DNA from: Verrucomicrobiota bacterium
Lineage (GTDB): Bacteria; Verrucomicrobiota; Verrucomicrobiae; Opitutales; CG1-02-43-26
DNA length: 26,205 nucleotides
Direction: 5' to 3'
Assembly: GCA_013289195.1 (NCBI GenBank)
Contig: JABDAI010000016.1
Span: 1-26,205, forward strand
The position numbers and the translations under genes are program-made. This document shows, piece by piece, positions 15,601 to 22,394 of the stretch (the first letter of the stretch is position 1; every line of letters starts with the position of its first letter). The notes under the pieces are model-generated. The model was given only the letters and a program-made list of their open reading frames with translations. It was not told where the DNA came from and did no database searches.

Positions 15601-17211
15601 ACCTATACTTTCCCAGCCCCAACGGTAACGGGTTTAAGTCCAAGTTCAGGGAGTTCATCAGGAGGAACTCTTGTAACAATAACTGGGACCAATTTCCACA
15701 ATACTGATGCTACAACCCCTGCAACAGTAAGTTTTGGAAGCGTGCCTGGAACCGGAGTGACAGTAGTAAATTCAACAACAATAACAGTGACATCTCCTGC
15801 AGCGGATCCTAATTCTCCTTGTGCAGTTGATGTGACAGTTACTTCATGCGGCCAAACTTCGCCAGTAAATCCATCTGATGAATTTACCTATACTTTCCCA
15901 GCCCCAACGGTAACGGGTTTAAGTCCAAGTTCAGGGAGTTCATCAGGAGGAACTCTTGTAACAATAACTGGGACCAATTTCCACAATACTGATGCTACAA
16001 CCCCTGCAACAGTAAGTTTTGGAGGCGTGCCTGGAACCGGAGTGACAGTAGTAAATTCAACAACAATAACAGTGACATCCCCTGCAGCGGCTCCTAATTC
16101 GCCATGTACGGTAGATGTAATAGTGTCATCTTGTGGACAGTCTTCAAATTCACTTCCATTTACTTATAATTTCCCTGCACCAACGATTTTAAGTTTGAAC
16201 CCAAATTCTGGCCCAGTAGGACAATCCGTAACAATTAACGGGTCAAATTTCCATCCATCTTCTACGGTTAATTTTGGTGCAACCGCTGCAACCAATGTTG
16301 TTGTAGTTAATGAAACGACTATTACAACTATCGCACCTGAAACAATGAGTTGTGTTGTCGATGTAACAGTCGATTCTTGCGGCCAAACCTCTAATGCTGT
16401 CACGTTTACATATGCATCACTAGCTGTGCCAACAGTAACCGGCGTCAGTCCGACATTCGGCCCTGCAAGCGGTGGAAATTCCATTCAAATTTCGGGAACT
16501 GGTTTTATGAGACCAGCAGATGTAAAGTTTGGGGTACAAGATGCACTTAATTCTACGGTAAATTCGCCAACATCCATAACTGCCATAGCTCCTGCAGGTA
16601 CTAATTGCCAAACAGTTGATATTACAGTCTCAGGATGCAGTGGAACTTCTCCGATTACTGTTGCCGATGAATATACTTACAAAACAGCCATTACTTTAAC
16701 GAGTATCAATCCTAACTCAGGGTCTGAATCTGGAGGAAATGCAGTTATCATCACTGGAACTAATTTAGATAGTGTAACAATTATCCAATTTGGCAGTAAC
16801 AACGCAAGTTTTGTAATAAATTCTCCAACGCAAATTACTGCAATAGCTCCGGCAGGTTCACCAGGAACAGTGATAGTGACTGTAACAAATTGTGCTGGAT
16901 CAGCAACAATCCAATACACTTATTTAAGTAATGCGCCATCACCTCCAAGAAATTTTATAGGTTGTATAAAAAAGAATGAGTTTTTGAATAGAACCGAATG
17001 TATTCTTGAGGCAACCTGGAGTGCCAGCCTTTCTCCAAATATAGTATCTTATAGAATATATAAAAATAATAAAATGATAGCTACCATCAAAGCTAAATCT
17101 CGTTTTAGTTTTAGTAAATCTCTTTCAAAATGTACGGCGAAGGGCTTCAGTATCACTGCAGTGAATCAGGAAGAGCAAGAAAGTAGTCACGTTAAACTTA
17201 AGATACTATAA
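12607..17211 (+). CDS. Giant exported protein: propeller-like repeats, eleven IPT/TIG domains, Fn3-like C-terminus
   Basis: The 1534-residue protein has a signal peptide with likely cleavage after AQA (about residue 28). Residues 40-455 carry eight copies of a motif like VDPLGNAVAVWQE, spaced about 45-65 residues, the pattern of a beta-propeller. From about 464 to 1440 there are eleven IPT/TIG (Ig-like, transcription-factor/plexin type) domains, each opening with a sequence like VTGLSPSSGSSSGGTLVTITG. Eight carry a Cys pair 8-11 residues apart (for example CAVDVTVTSC), which suggests disulfides. The last 90 residues look Fn3-like (ILEATWSASLSPNIVSYRIYKN). There is no C-terminal transmembrane anchor, LPxTG or obvious autotransporter barrel. 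It is monocistronic. Surface adhesion or glycan binding is plausible for such architectures but not shown. Confidence 0.85.
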   Translation: MNIPKSSIHRYLMPVLTLLSMLPSVAQADWKFPAVTISSGSVTPTIATNPKVTIDSNGNGVAHWMEYDGENTHSCASTLLLGNSWSIPQTLSSFKGKLADHINMVAVDPLGNAVAVWQEQDDKFKKLIKTSTLAFESLLWTASTDLSDRGTTSIKSAQLAVDFTGNNIFAAWTDAIKGNIQLAPFLGGNWSSPAINCPLSSNSSNAKIAVDRSGNAVAIWEESINGHIFISGATLPVGTDTWIPFDEPISGPGASAPQVAMHSESWGVAIWISEAGTIQAAILPVNKEKKRRMPVLFPRAGDTLIKDSSKPFDNLSAQGVIGKEPQIAIDLVGNIVAIWTGITDAGSIIQSAILPLKAENNKWLPRVNLSGEKENASSPKLAMDGFGNAIAVWQRTISDRETIVASAEFNIASNQWLPSVDLSAAGEKSMAPEVSVNPYGKVVVVWENSTTGVIQSISQTLVQRITNITPNAGLLTGGNEVTISGTNFMEISAVKFGENDADNFKVDSLTKITAIAPAGSMPSAVDVTITGSAGTSLISLNSNYSYLDSNFIFAQPVVSSINPVCGVASGETTVTLHGSGFTGATAVQFGTVNAISFVVNSDTQITAVSPPVSSNANPVNISVTTPGGTSEAGPGNLFTYFPVVRSVSPTSGPASGGNSVTIMGNAFIGATSVLFSGINALSFVINSETQITAVVPPSSTCSEIAQVEVFNSCNVFNGFVTYTYIPSAPTVTGLNPSAGTSAGGTSVVIQGTGFIDVTAVQFGGVNATSFVRNSAFQITAVAPMGTPCDVVDVTVTSCGFTSTISPADEYTYTNGGAAPTVTNLSPNSGSSAGSTPVTITGTDFAAPSTVSFGGVPATGVTVVNPTTITATSPAAAPNSTCKVDVLVTSCGQTSAPNPPADEFTYTFPTPTVTGLSPSAGSPSGGTLVTITGTDFHNTDATTPPTVSFGGVPGTGVTVVNSTTITVTSPAADPNSPCAVDVTVTSCGQTSPVNPSDEFTYTFPAPTVTGLSPSSGSSSGGTLVTITGTNFHNTDATTPATVSFGSVPGTGVTVVNSTTITVTSPAADPNSPCAVDVTVTSCGQTSPVNPSDEFTYTFPAPTVTGLSPSSGSSSGGTLVTITGTNFHNTDATTPATVSFGGVPGTGVTVVNSTTITVTSPAAAPNSPCTVDVIVSSCGQSSNSLPFTYNFPAPTILSLNPNSGPVGQSVTINGSNFHPSSTVNFGATAATNVVVVNETTITTIAPETMSCVVDVTVDSCGQTSNAVTFTYASLAVPTVTGVSPTFGPASGGNSIQISGTGFMRPADVKFGVQDALNSTVNSPTSITAIAPAGTNCQTVDITVSGCSGTSPITVADEYTYKTAITLTSINPNSGSESGGNAVIITGTNLDSVTIIQFGSNNASFVINSPTQITAIAPAGSPGTVIVTVTNCAGSATIQYTYLSNAPSPPRNFIGCIKKNEFLNRTECILEATWSASLSPNIVSYRIYKNNKMIATIKAKSRFSFSKSLSKCTAKGFSITAVNQEEQESSHVKLKIL
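15331..16176 (+). repeat. Tandem 285-bp in-frame repeats encoding TIG domains
   Basis: Three successive units start at 15331, 15616 and 15901, giving an exact 285-bp (95-codon) period; the third unit is shorter (about 276 bp). Units two and three are identical for about 200 bp apart from one G/A difference (GGAAGC versus GGAGGC) and then diverge near 16080. The 3' parts of units one and two, from about 15493 onward, are also identical. Identity at silent sites points to recent duplication or gene conversion. The outer TIG domains are far more diverged. Confidence 0.9.
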
Positions 17212-17282
17212 GGTTTTTCGAGAAAAAAAAAGTACTTTCATTATCAACACATCAATAATTCAATATAGGAAAATATTTTTAT

Positions 17283-17312
17283 TTGATTTTTCCCTTTAAA
17301 ATACCTTATTAT
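17283..17312 (+). promoter_or_regulatory. Candidate sigma-70 promoter of the nudix gene
   Basis: TTGATT (17283-17288, 4 of 6) and TATTAT (17307-17312, 5 of 6) are 18 bp apart. Transcription would begin near 17319, about 28 nt before the ATG at 17347. The upstream gene ends at 17211, so a separate promoter is expected here. No Shine-Dalgarno sequence is visible in the leader. Confidence 0.45.
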
Positions 17313-17346
17313 AGACTTATCAGCGTTACTTAGATTCTTATTTCTT

Positions 17347-17907
17347 ATGTCAGATCAGCATAACTCTCCACAGCCCTGGAAAATTCTTTCTGAAACTCAA
17401 ATTGCTACATGCCGTATATTTGATGTCTATAGTCGACATTGTCACCATCCTTCTGGCAAAGATGGGACTTTTTATGCTCTTAAATTGGCTAATTGGGCAT
17501 TAGCGCTTCCTATTACTGAAAATCGTGAGCTTATTCTTGTCCAACAATACCGGTTTGCTGCAAATACTCTATCATGGGAAGTCCCAGGAGGGATTATAAA
17601 TCCTGATGAAACTCCACTGGAAGCTGCTGCTCGCGAACTTCATGAAGAAACCGGCTATGGTGGCCATAATCCAAAATTGATCGGGTCATGTCTGCCCAAT
17701 CCTGCTATTTTAACGAATCGTGCGTATTTCGTTCTTATTGAAAATTGTTCCAAAAACCATGAAACACAGTGGGATCAGCATGAAGAACTTCAAATAAAGC
17801 TCGTATCCCTTGATCAAGCCTTCAAAATGGCTCATTCAGGTAAGATTCAAAATGGGGTTACGCTTAATGCACTCTTTGCCCTAAAACTTCATTTAGATCA
17901 CGGTTAA
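17347..17907 (+). CDS. Nudix hydrolase, ADP-ribose/ADP-sugar pyrophosphatase-like
   Basis: The protein hydrolyses a nucleoside diphosphate linked to another moiety. It has 186 residues. The nudix box is complete: G82-x5-E88-x7-R96-E-L-x-E100-E101-x-G103-Y. The preceding WEVPGGII and the QQYRFAANTLSWE strand, where NudF-type enzymes have QYR, point to the ADP-ribose pyrophosphatase (NudF-like) subgroup, as does the length. Pro119 lies about 16 residues after the box (CLPNPAIL), where ADP-ribose pyrophosphatases often carry a tyrosine or proline selector. The gene stands alone on the plus strand and converges on the GNAT gene with a 13-bp gap. Substrate choice is an inference from subgroup features. 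Confidence 0.85.
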   Translation: MSDQHNSPQPWKILSETQIATCRIFDVYSRHCHHPSGKDGTFYALKLANWALALPITENRELILVQQYRFAANTLSWEVPGGIINPDETPLEAAARELHEETGYGGHNPKLIGSCLPNPAILTNRAYFVLIENCSKNHETQWDQHEELQIKLVSLDQAFKMAHSGKIQNGVTLNALFALKLHLDHG

Positions 17908-17920
17908 TAACCTCAGTTTT

Positions 17921-18505
17921 TCATTCCTTTACTTCATTCTTCTCTTCCTCAAGCTTACCATACTTTTTTATAAAATCGGATTCCAACATTCCGTAATATT
18001 TCAAATCTTCATAGATTCCATCTTTTAAGTAAGACTCTCTCAATAAACCTTCATATTGAAAACCTATTTTTTCAAGCACACGACCAGAACTTGGGTTTCT
18101 TACCAAGTGATTTGCCTCTAATCGATGTAACTTCATCGTCCGAAATGCAAATTTTACCATCTCACTCGTCGATTCAGTTGCATAACCTTTTCCCCATTCA
18201 TTGTATGCTATCCAATACCCCAAATCCGCTTTATTATGGCGCTCATAAGTAAATAAACTGGCTGACCCTACTATTTCTCGTGTATGTAGATCCGTTATAA
18301 GTAGAAAAAGCTCCTTTCTTTTCTGCCAAAATTCCGTATGCGCCATAATCCATTCGCGCGCTGCACCCTCTTCCAGTTCATGCGGCATATCTGTACCCGA
18401 TAATACATTAGGATCTGTAATTAAACGATAATAGGGTTTAACATCATACAAACAAAAGGGTCGAAGTAATAATCTTTCTGTCTTAATTCTTGGTATTGGG
18501 CCCAT
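17921..18505 (-). CDS. GNAT acetyltransferase, RimJ/RimL-like
   Basis: The 194-residue GCN5-related N-acetyltransferase starts with the RimJ/RimL-type opening (IKTERLLLRPFCLYDVKPYYRLITDPNV). It continues with IVGSASLF, ADLGYWIAYNEWGKGYATE (the acetyl-CoA-binding loop W-G-K-G-Y-A) and a C-terminal KLHRLEANHLVRNPSSGRVLEKIGFQYEGLLRES block. All four GNAT core motifs are present. RimJ/RimL-like enzymes acetylate protein N-termini or small amines; this subgroup includes many enzymes of unknown target. A charged tail (KKYGKLEEEKNEVKE) extends the usual length by about 15 residues. The ATG at 18505 has a fair Shine-Dalgarno sequence (AAGGA). The stop of RNase Y's neighbourhood is separate: rny is upstream by 72 bp on the same strand and could be cotranscribed. 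Confidence 0.85.
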   Translation of the reverse strand: MGPIPRIKTERLLLRPFCLYDVKPYYRLITDPNVLSGTDMPHELEEGAAREWIMAHTEFWQKRKELFLLITDLHTREIVGSASLFTYERHNKADLGYWIAYNEWGKGYATESTSEMVKFAFRTMKLHRLEANHLVRNPSSGRVLEKIGFQYEGLLRESYLKDGIYEDLKYYGMLESDFIKKYGKLEEEKNEVKE

Positions 18506-18577
18506 CTTATTTTCCTTATATCATAAATTATAATATAACTACAATGCTTTTATTTTATATTTCTTATTTATTTTTTC

Positions 18578-20116
18578 CTACTGTGCAGTATCTACAAATC
18601 TTTCTTCCCTAATAACCATAACTTTAATTTTTCCAGGGAAACTGATTTCTTCTTCAATTCTTTGTCGAATTTTTACTGCAAGCGCTTGGGCCTCATACGC
18701 CTCATATTTTTCAGGCGCAACTACTACCCGTATTTCCCTTCCAGCTTGTATGGCGTAAACATCCTCTATTCCATCAAATGTCTTTGCAATATCTTCTAAG
18801 CTTTTAATTCTTTGTGTATATCCATCCCCAGAATCACAGCGTGCTCCAGGCCTTGTGGCAGATATACGGTCGGCTATTTTCAGTAATTCCGCATAAACAC
18901 TAATCGAAAGTACTTCCTCATGGCTAGCTTCCACAGCATTGATTACCCTTGCATCTTCTCCATTTCTTTTCAGTAATTGTGCAGCTGCTCCCGCATGGCT
19001 TCCTTCACTTTCACACTCTATTGCCTTTCCAATATCATGAAAAAGACCACATCTTTTTGCTATATAAGGATCCAATCCCAATTCCGAAGCTAGCATAGAA
19101 CATAAGTATGCCACTTCAATCGAATGCTCTAAAGTATTCTGATTATTGGATAACTTATAATATAGCCTACCTAATAACACCACTATTTCCTGGCTTACAC
19201 CTTTCAAATTTAACTTTGCCACAGCTTTTTCTCCCTGAAAAAGTATTTCCTTCTCCACTCTTATCTTTGTCTGTTGTACCACTTCCTCGATACTGGCAGG
19301 ATGAATCCGTCCATCTTGTATTAATGATATGAGCGACAATCTTGCCACCTCCCGACGCACAGGATCAAAAGAGGATACTAATACGGTTCCAGGAGTATCA
19401 TCAATTAATAAAGTCGTCCCTGTTTCAGACTCAAAACTTTTTATATTTCTTCCTTCCTTGCCAATTAACCGCCCCTTGATATCCTCATTGGGCAATTTTA
19501 TTAATGCAGCGCTCATATTAGTTGATGGAACACCGGAAAGCCGCTGCATCGCATCTATCATTATTCGATTGGCCTCAATTTCTATTTCTTCCAGTGATCG
19601 TCCCAAAATCTCCCTTCTTATCTGCCGGACCTCATCAACACATTCTGTTGCAATTTCTTCCTTTAGCAGTGCTCGCGCATCTGTCTCATTTACCTGCGCT
19701 ATTTGTAACAATCTTCTTCTATATAATAACCTGAGATTCTCTAAATTATACTTTTTACGGTTTAGCTCCCCTCTTAGGCGTTCAACCTCTGCAGTCTGAT
19801 CTTCCAGAACATCCTTTTCAACCTGCAGTTTTTGTAATGTCTTTTGGAGTTCTTCCTCTCTTTTCGCTATTTCCAACATTAAATGTTCATAGCGCTTTTC
19901 AATAATGTCCCTTTCTTTTTCTAATTCTTGGCTAAATCTTAGTTCTTGTTCTTTGACTTCAAATAATGCTTCTTTCTTTGCGTATTTTACTCTTGCTTTC
20001 GCTTTTTGTTCACATTCATTGACTTTTTTTCTTACAAAATACCAAATGACTAAGCCAATAGATATTCCCCCTCCTAAAAAAGACAAAATGCCGTGCCATG
20101 GAAAGAGCATTACCAT
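18578..20116 (-). CDS. rny: Ribonuclease Y
   Basis: RNase Y is a membrane-anchored endoribonuclease that starts mRNA decay. The 512-residue protein shows the full architecture: N-terminal transmembrane helix (about 8-28), long coiled coil (30-150), KH domain (about 203-265, GxxG loop as GKEG in RLIGKEGRNIKSFE) and HD domain (His331 in LEHSIEV; His360-Asp361 in LFHDIGKAIECESEGSH). A C-terminal dimerisation region ends in FPGKIKVMVIREERFVDTAQ. Length is close to the usual 510-520. Two in-frame ATGs (20116 and 20110) are possible; a weak AGG lies about 14 nt upstream of the first. RNase Y is typical of Firmicutes but also occurs in PVC bacteria, and is absent from gammaproteobacteria. Confidence 0.96.
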   Translation of the reverse strand: MVMLFPWHGILSFLGGGISIGLVIWYFVRKKVNECEQKAKARVKYAKKEALFEVKEQELRFSQELEKERDIIEKRYEHLMLEIAKREEELQKTLQKLQVEKDVLEDQTAEVERLRGELNRKKYNLENLRLLYRRRLLQIAQVNETDARALLKEEIATECVDEVRQIRREILGRSLEEIEIEANRIMIDAMQRLSGVPSTNMSAALIKLPNEDIKGRLIGKEGRNIKSFESETGTTLLIDDTPGTVLVSSFDPVRREVARLSLISLIQDGRIHPASIEEVVQQTKIRVEKEILFQGEKAVAKLNLKGVSQEIVVLLGRLYYKLSNNQNTLEHSIEVAYLCSMLASELGLDPYIAKRCGLFHDIGKAIECESEGSHAGAAAQLLKRNGEDARVINAVEASHEEVLSISVYAELLKIADRISATRPGARCDSGDGYTQRIKSLEDIAKTFDGIEDVYAIQAGREIRVVVAPEKYEAYEAQALAVKIRQRIEEEISFPGKIKVMVIREERFVDTAQ

Positions 20117-20421
20117 AAGAAAAAGAACCTTTTTTTACATCTTTTACAATTCAAATCATTATTTATTCCTGCTTTATTACTATAATATCTCATTCTTAAC
20201 TAAAAAAACTATTCGAATAACTCAAGTCTAAAAATCCCACCATCCTTGAACCCCACTTTTGTACCCATACTTATTGTCAATTATTTATTCATTTTCTTTC
20301 ATCAATTAACCTAACCGAAGACATTTAATAATTAAAAAATCATTATTTATCAAGTTTTATCAGAAAACAACCCGCTTAAGCATTTTTTCATAATTGCTTG
20401 TTTTAAAATTTCAAAAATTCA
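20117..20421. other. AT-rich intergenic region upstream of rny
   Basis: These 305 bp lie between the rny start and the 3' end of the lysine-rich gene. On the minus strand a perfect TTGACA occurs near 20274 with no good -10 at 17 bp; a TATTAT lies closer to rny (near 20185). A 10-bp palindrome TATTCGAATA is near 20210. I see no ORF, RNA gene or strong terminator here. The region probably carries the rny promoter. Confidence 0.4.
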
Positions 20422-21990
20422 TTAATTCTTCGGTCTTGATTTATGTACTTTCTTTTTAGAAGATTTTTTATCCTTTTTTGTCTTTTTAGCTTTTTCAGTT
20501 TTCTTTACCTTTGTATGTTTATAGCTGTGTTTGCGAGTCTTTGAACTTTTGGATTTTTTGGACTTTTTTTCTTTTCTGATTTTTGATCCTGATGAAGTTT
20601 TATTTTTTCTTTTTCCTTTCGTTTTTCTTTTTTCTTCAGACTCTCTTTTTCTTCTAGCCTCTTCAGCCCTTCTATTCGCTTCTAAAATACTTAATTGTTC
20701 GATTCTATCATATATTTTATTGAAAATATCTTTTCCTTTTTCGAAGTATGTGAAACTTGTCTTAACGAATTCTTTTACCTCTTCGGCTATTTTCTTTGCA
20801 TTTGTATTATGACTAATTTCGCGCGCTTTTTCAACTATCATAAAAGCTGCTTTATACAGATCTCTATCTCCATTCCTGATGATATCCGCTTGCTTAAACA
20901 CTTCATCAAGATTGCGGGTATCATTTTTTAATCCTTCTTCTAAATAATCTAAAGCCTTTCGAATCTCTGCTAATTTAGAATGGACCACGGTCTCCGCTTG
21001 CTTTATTTCCTCAATGATTTGAATTTCCTTATTTTTAACTTCCTGTTGTGCTTTCTTCAAATATTCGAAAATCTTTACCTTAGACCTTTGCAGTTCTAGA
21101 ATGATTTCTTGCACCTCTACATTATCCTGGATTGCTGAAGCAGAGGTCCTGGCAAGTTTCACTGCTTTTTCTATTTTTTCTCTAGCTTCCGTAATTTGCC
21201 GCAAAACACGCTGATAATCACTATAAACTTTCGCATCCGTCCTTAAAATCTCTTCAGCGCTTTCTATCTTTTCTTTAACAATCCGCTGCTGTTTTTGTAC
21301 TTCCTTTAATAGCCTTAAGCTTTCGCCTTTTTGAAAATCTTCGACCCCATCAGCTGGAAGATAAATGATATATTCAATCTCAACTAAATAACCATTCGCA
21401 TCGTCAATCGCTTCCGGTTCACCTTTATTTGAAAATGCCACCCAGGAATCTCTCTTAACATGAAATCGCATGCTGAGTGCATATGTTGTACCATTTATCT
21501 GGACCAGACTTCGTAGAGGTATCTCTTCATTTTCTAATGAAAACGTCTGTTCGAAATCCCCAATCTTTACTGCAAACCTGATCCCTTTTCCTACCTGATC
21601 TGCAGAACCAAAACCAATGTAAATATAGTTTGCTAAAAGCTTTGAAAAAATTTTCGGTCTTGCAGCCAATATCGCTCCATTTGAATTCCCTTTCCACTCC
21701 ACATATACCTTATGGCCTTCAATTTCAAACGGTACCTCATTGGCATCCAAAGCTACATACTCCACTATCCTTTTATTTTTTCCTTGGATTTCCCTGTAGT
21801 TAACTTCTTTCTGGGCTCGAAAAAATGCTCCACCTTTGGATTTTAAGATTCTATATGCCGCACTTTTTCTTTCCGCACTTTTAGCATCCCTTTGCGCTCC
21901 ATCATCATCATTGCCATTTGTACCCAATAACGATGTTCTGACTAAAAAATTTAACAACCCTACTATAACTATTATTAATATTTTTTTCAT
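20422..21990 (-). CDS. Exported coiled-coil protein with histone-H1-like lysine-rich tail
   Basis: I do not recognise a named family. From ATG 21990 the product is 522 residues; an in-frame TTG 12 bp upstream is possible but less likely because it places MYKK before a normal signal peptide. The N-terminus (MKKILIIVIVGLLNFLV) is a signal peptide or anchor. Residues about 50-215 form a beta-rich globular domain (VEYVALDANEVPFEI; YVEWKGNSNGAILAARPKIF; YLVEIEYIIYLPADGV). Residues about 220-430 are long charged helices, predicted coiled coil. The final 80 or so residues are extremely basic, with Lys, Ser and Thr dominating (21 Lys in the last 46). Such a tail is typical of nucleic-acid or polyanion binding. 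The gene has its own upstream region and no close operon partner. Confidence 0.7.
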   Translation of the reverse strand: MKKILIIVIVGLLNFLVRTSLLGTNGNDDDGAQRDAKSAERKSAAYRILKSKGGAFFRAQKEVNYREIQGKNKRIVEYVALDANEVPFEIEGHKVYVEWKGNSNGAILAARPKIFSKLLANYIYIGFGSADQVGKGIRFAVKIGDFEQTFSLENEEIPLRSLVQINGTTYALSMRFHVKRDSWVAFSNKGEPEAIDDANGYLVEIEYIIYLPADGVEDFQKGESLRLLKEVQKQQRIVKEKIESAEEILRTDAKVYSDYQRVLRQITEAREKIEKAVKLARTSASAIQDNVEVQEIILELQRSKVKIFEYLKKAQQEVKNKEIQIIEEIKQAETVVHSKLAEIRKALDYLEEGLKNDTRNLDEVFKQADIIRNGDRDLYKAAFMIVEKAREISHNTNAKKIAEEVKEFVKTSFTYFEKGKDIFNKIYDRIEQLSILEANRRAEEARRKRESEEKRKTKGKRKNKTSSGSKIRKEKKSKKSKSSKTRKHSYKHTKVKKTEKAKKTKKDKKSSKKKVHKSRPKN

Positions 21991-22160
21991 TTTCTTATAC
22001 AAAAACTTTTAACTTTAAAAAGTAAACGTCATATAAAAACAATCACAGTTTACGTATTCAGTTTAGAGTTTCTTTGAATTTTTTCAATAAGAAAAATAAA
22101 ATCGATTTTCAATGAGGATTAAAAGAGCACTCTAAACCTCAGGAATTATGCTTTATAATT

Positions 22161-22312
22161 TATACCATTTCCCAAATTAAAATGGCTAAAGGTCACTTGA
22201 ATTTACGTCAGATAATGACATTCTGATCGAGCCTTTGAGAGTGAAGAAGAAGGCTCATTAGATGGCATAAAGGCAAGTCGGCATTTGTCCATTTTAGAAT
22301 GAGATTTGGTAT
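22161..22312. mobile_element. MITE-like non-coding element with imperfect terminal inverted repeats
   Basis: The ends are 22162-22192 (ATACCATTTCCCAAATTAAA...) and 22282-22312 (reverse complement ATACCAAATCTCATTCTAAA...). They match at 22 of 31 positions, including ATACCA at the tips and AAAATGG inside. The direct repeat TAATT flanks the element (22156-22160 and 22313-22317), a likely target-site duplication. The 152-bp body has no transposase frame. The right end recurs at 4744-4773 (29 of 30). It lies between the lysine-rich gene start and the rng stop, disrupting neither. Confidence 0.6.
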
Positions 22313-22323
22313 TAATTGCAGCG

Positions 22324-22360
22324 GTCTACGATAAATTGTCCAATTTCCAATACAGTAGAC
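22324..22360 (-). terminator. Possible hairpin downstream of rng
   Basis: GTCTAC (22324-22329) pairs with GTAGAC (22355-22360), and an inner AAATT/AATTT stem (22333-22337 with 22342-22346) closes a 4-nt loop. It begins about 35 nt after the rng stop on the minus strand. There is no U-tract directly after it, so termination function is doubtful. Adjacent TTTCGCAAGAAGTCTA on the minus strand resembles the end of some IS5-type elements, but no transposase is present. Confidence 0.25.
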
Positions 22361-22394
22361 TTCTTGCGAAACCAACTCTTTTGCTCAAATCAAT

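Noticed and set aside
15331..16176. Regular repeats considered as a CRISPR-like or satellite array.
   Set aside because: The repeats are 285 bp, in frame, and encode TIG domains with no spacers.
17217..17232. TTTTTC/GAAAAA sequence after the TIG gene as an intrinsic terminator.
   Set aside because: The stem is pure A-T with a 4-nt loop and no T-run after it on the plus strand.
19329..19799. A long open frame on the plus strand opposite rny.
   Set aside because: It is antisense to a well-conserved gene, has low-complexity Ser/Ile-rich translation and no ribosome-binding site.
20185..20205. A possible third copy of the element end (shares ATCTCATTCT-like bases).
   Set aside because: Only about 10 bases agree, and the ATACCA tip and AAAATGG interior are missing.
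22061..22137. A 9-bp inverted repeat GTTTAGAGT/ACTCTAAAC upstream of the lysine-rich gene.
   Set aside because: The arms are 59 bp apart, unrelated to the element ends, and such matches are expected in AT-rich sequence.
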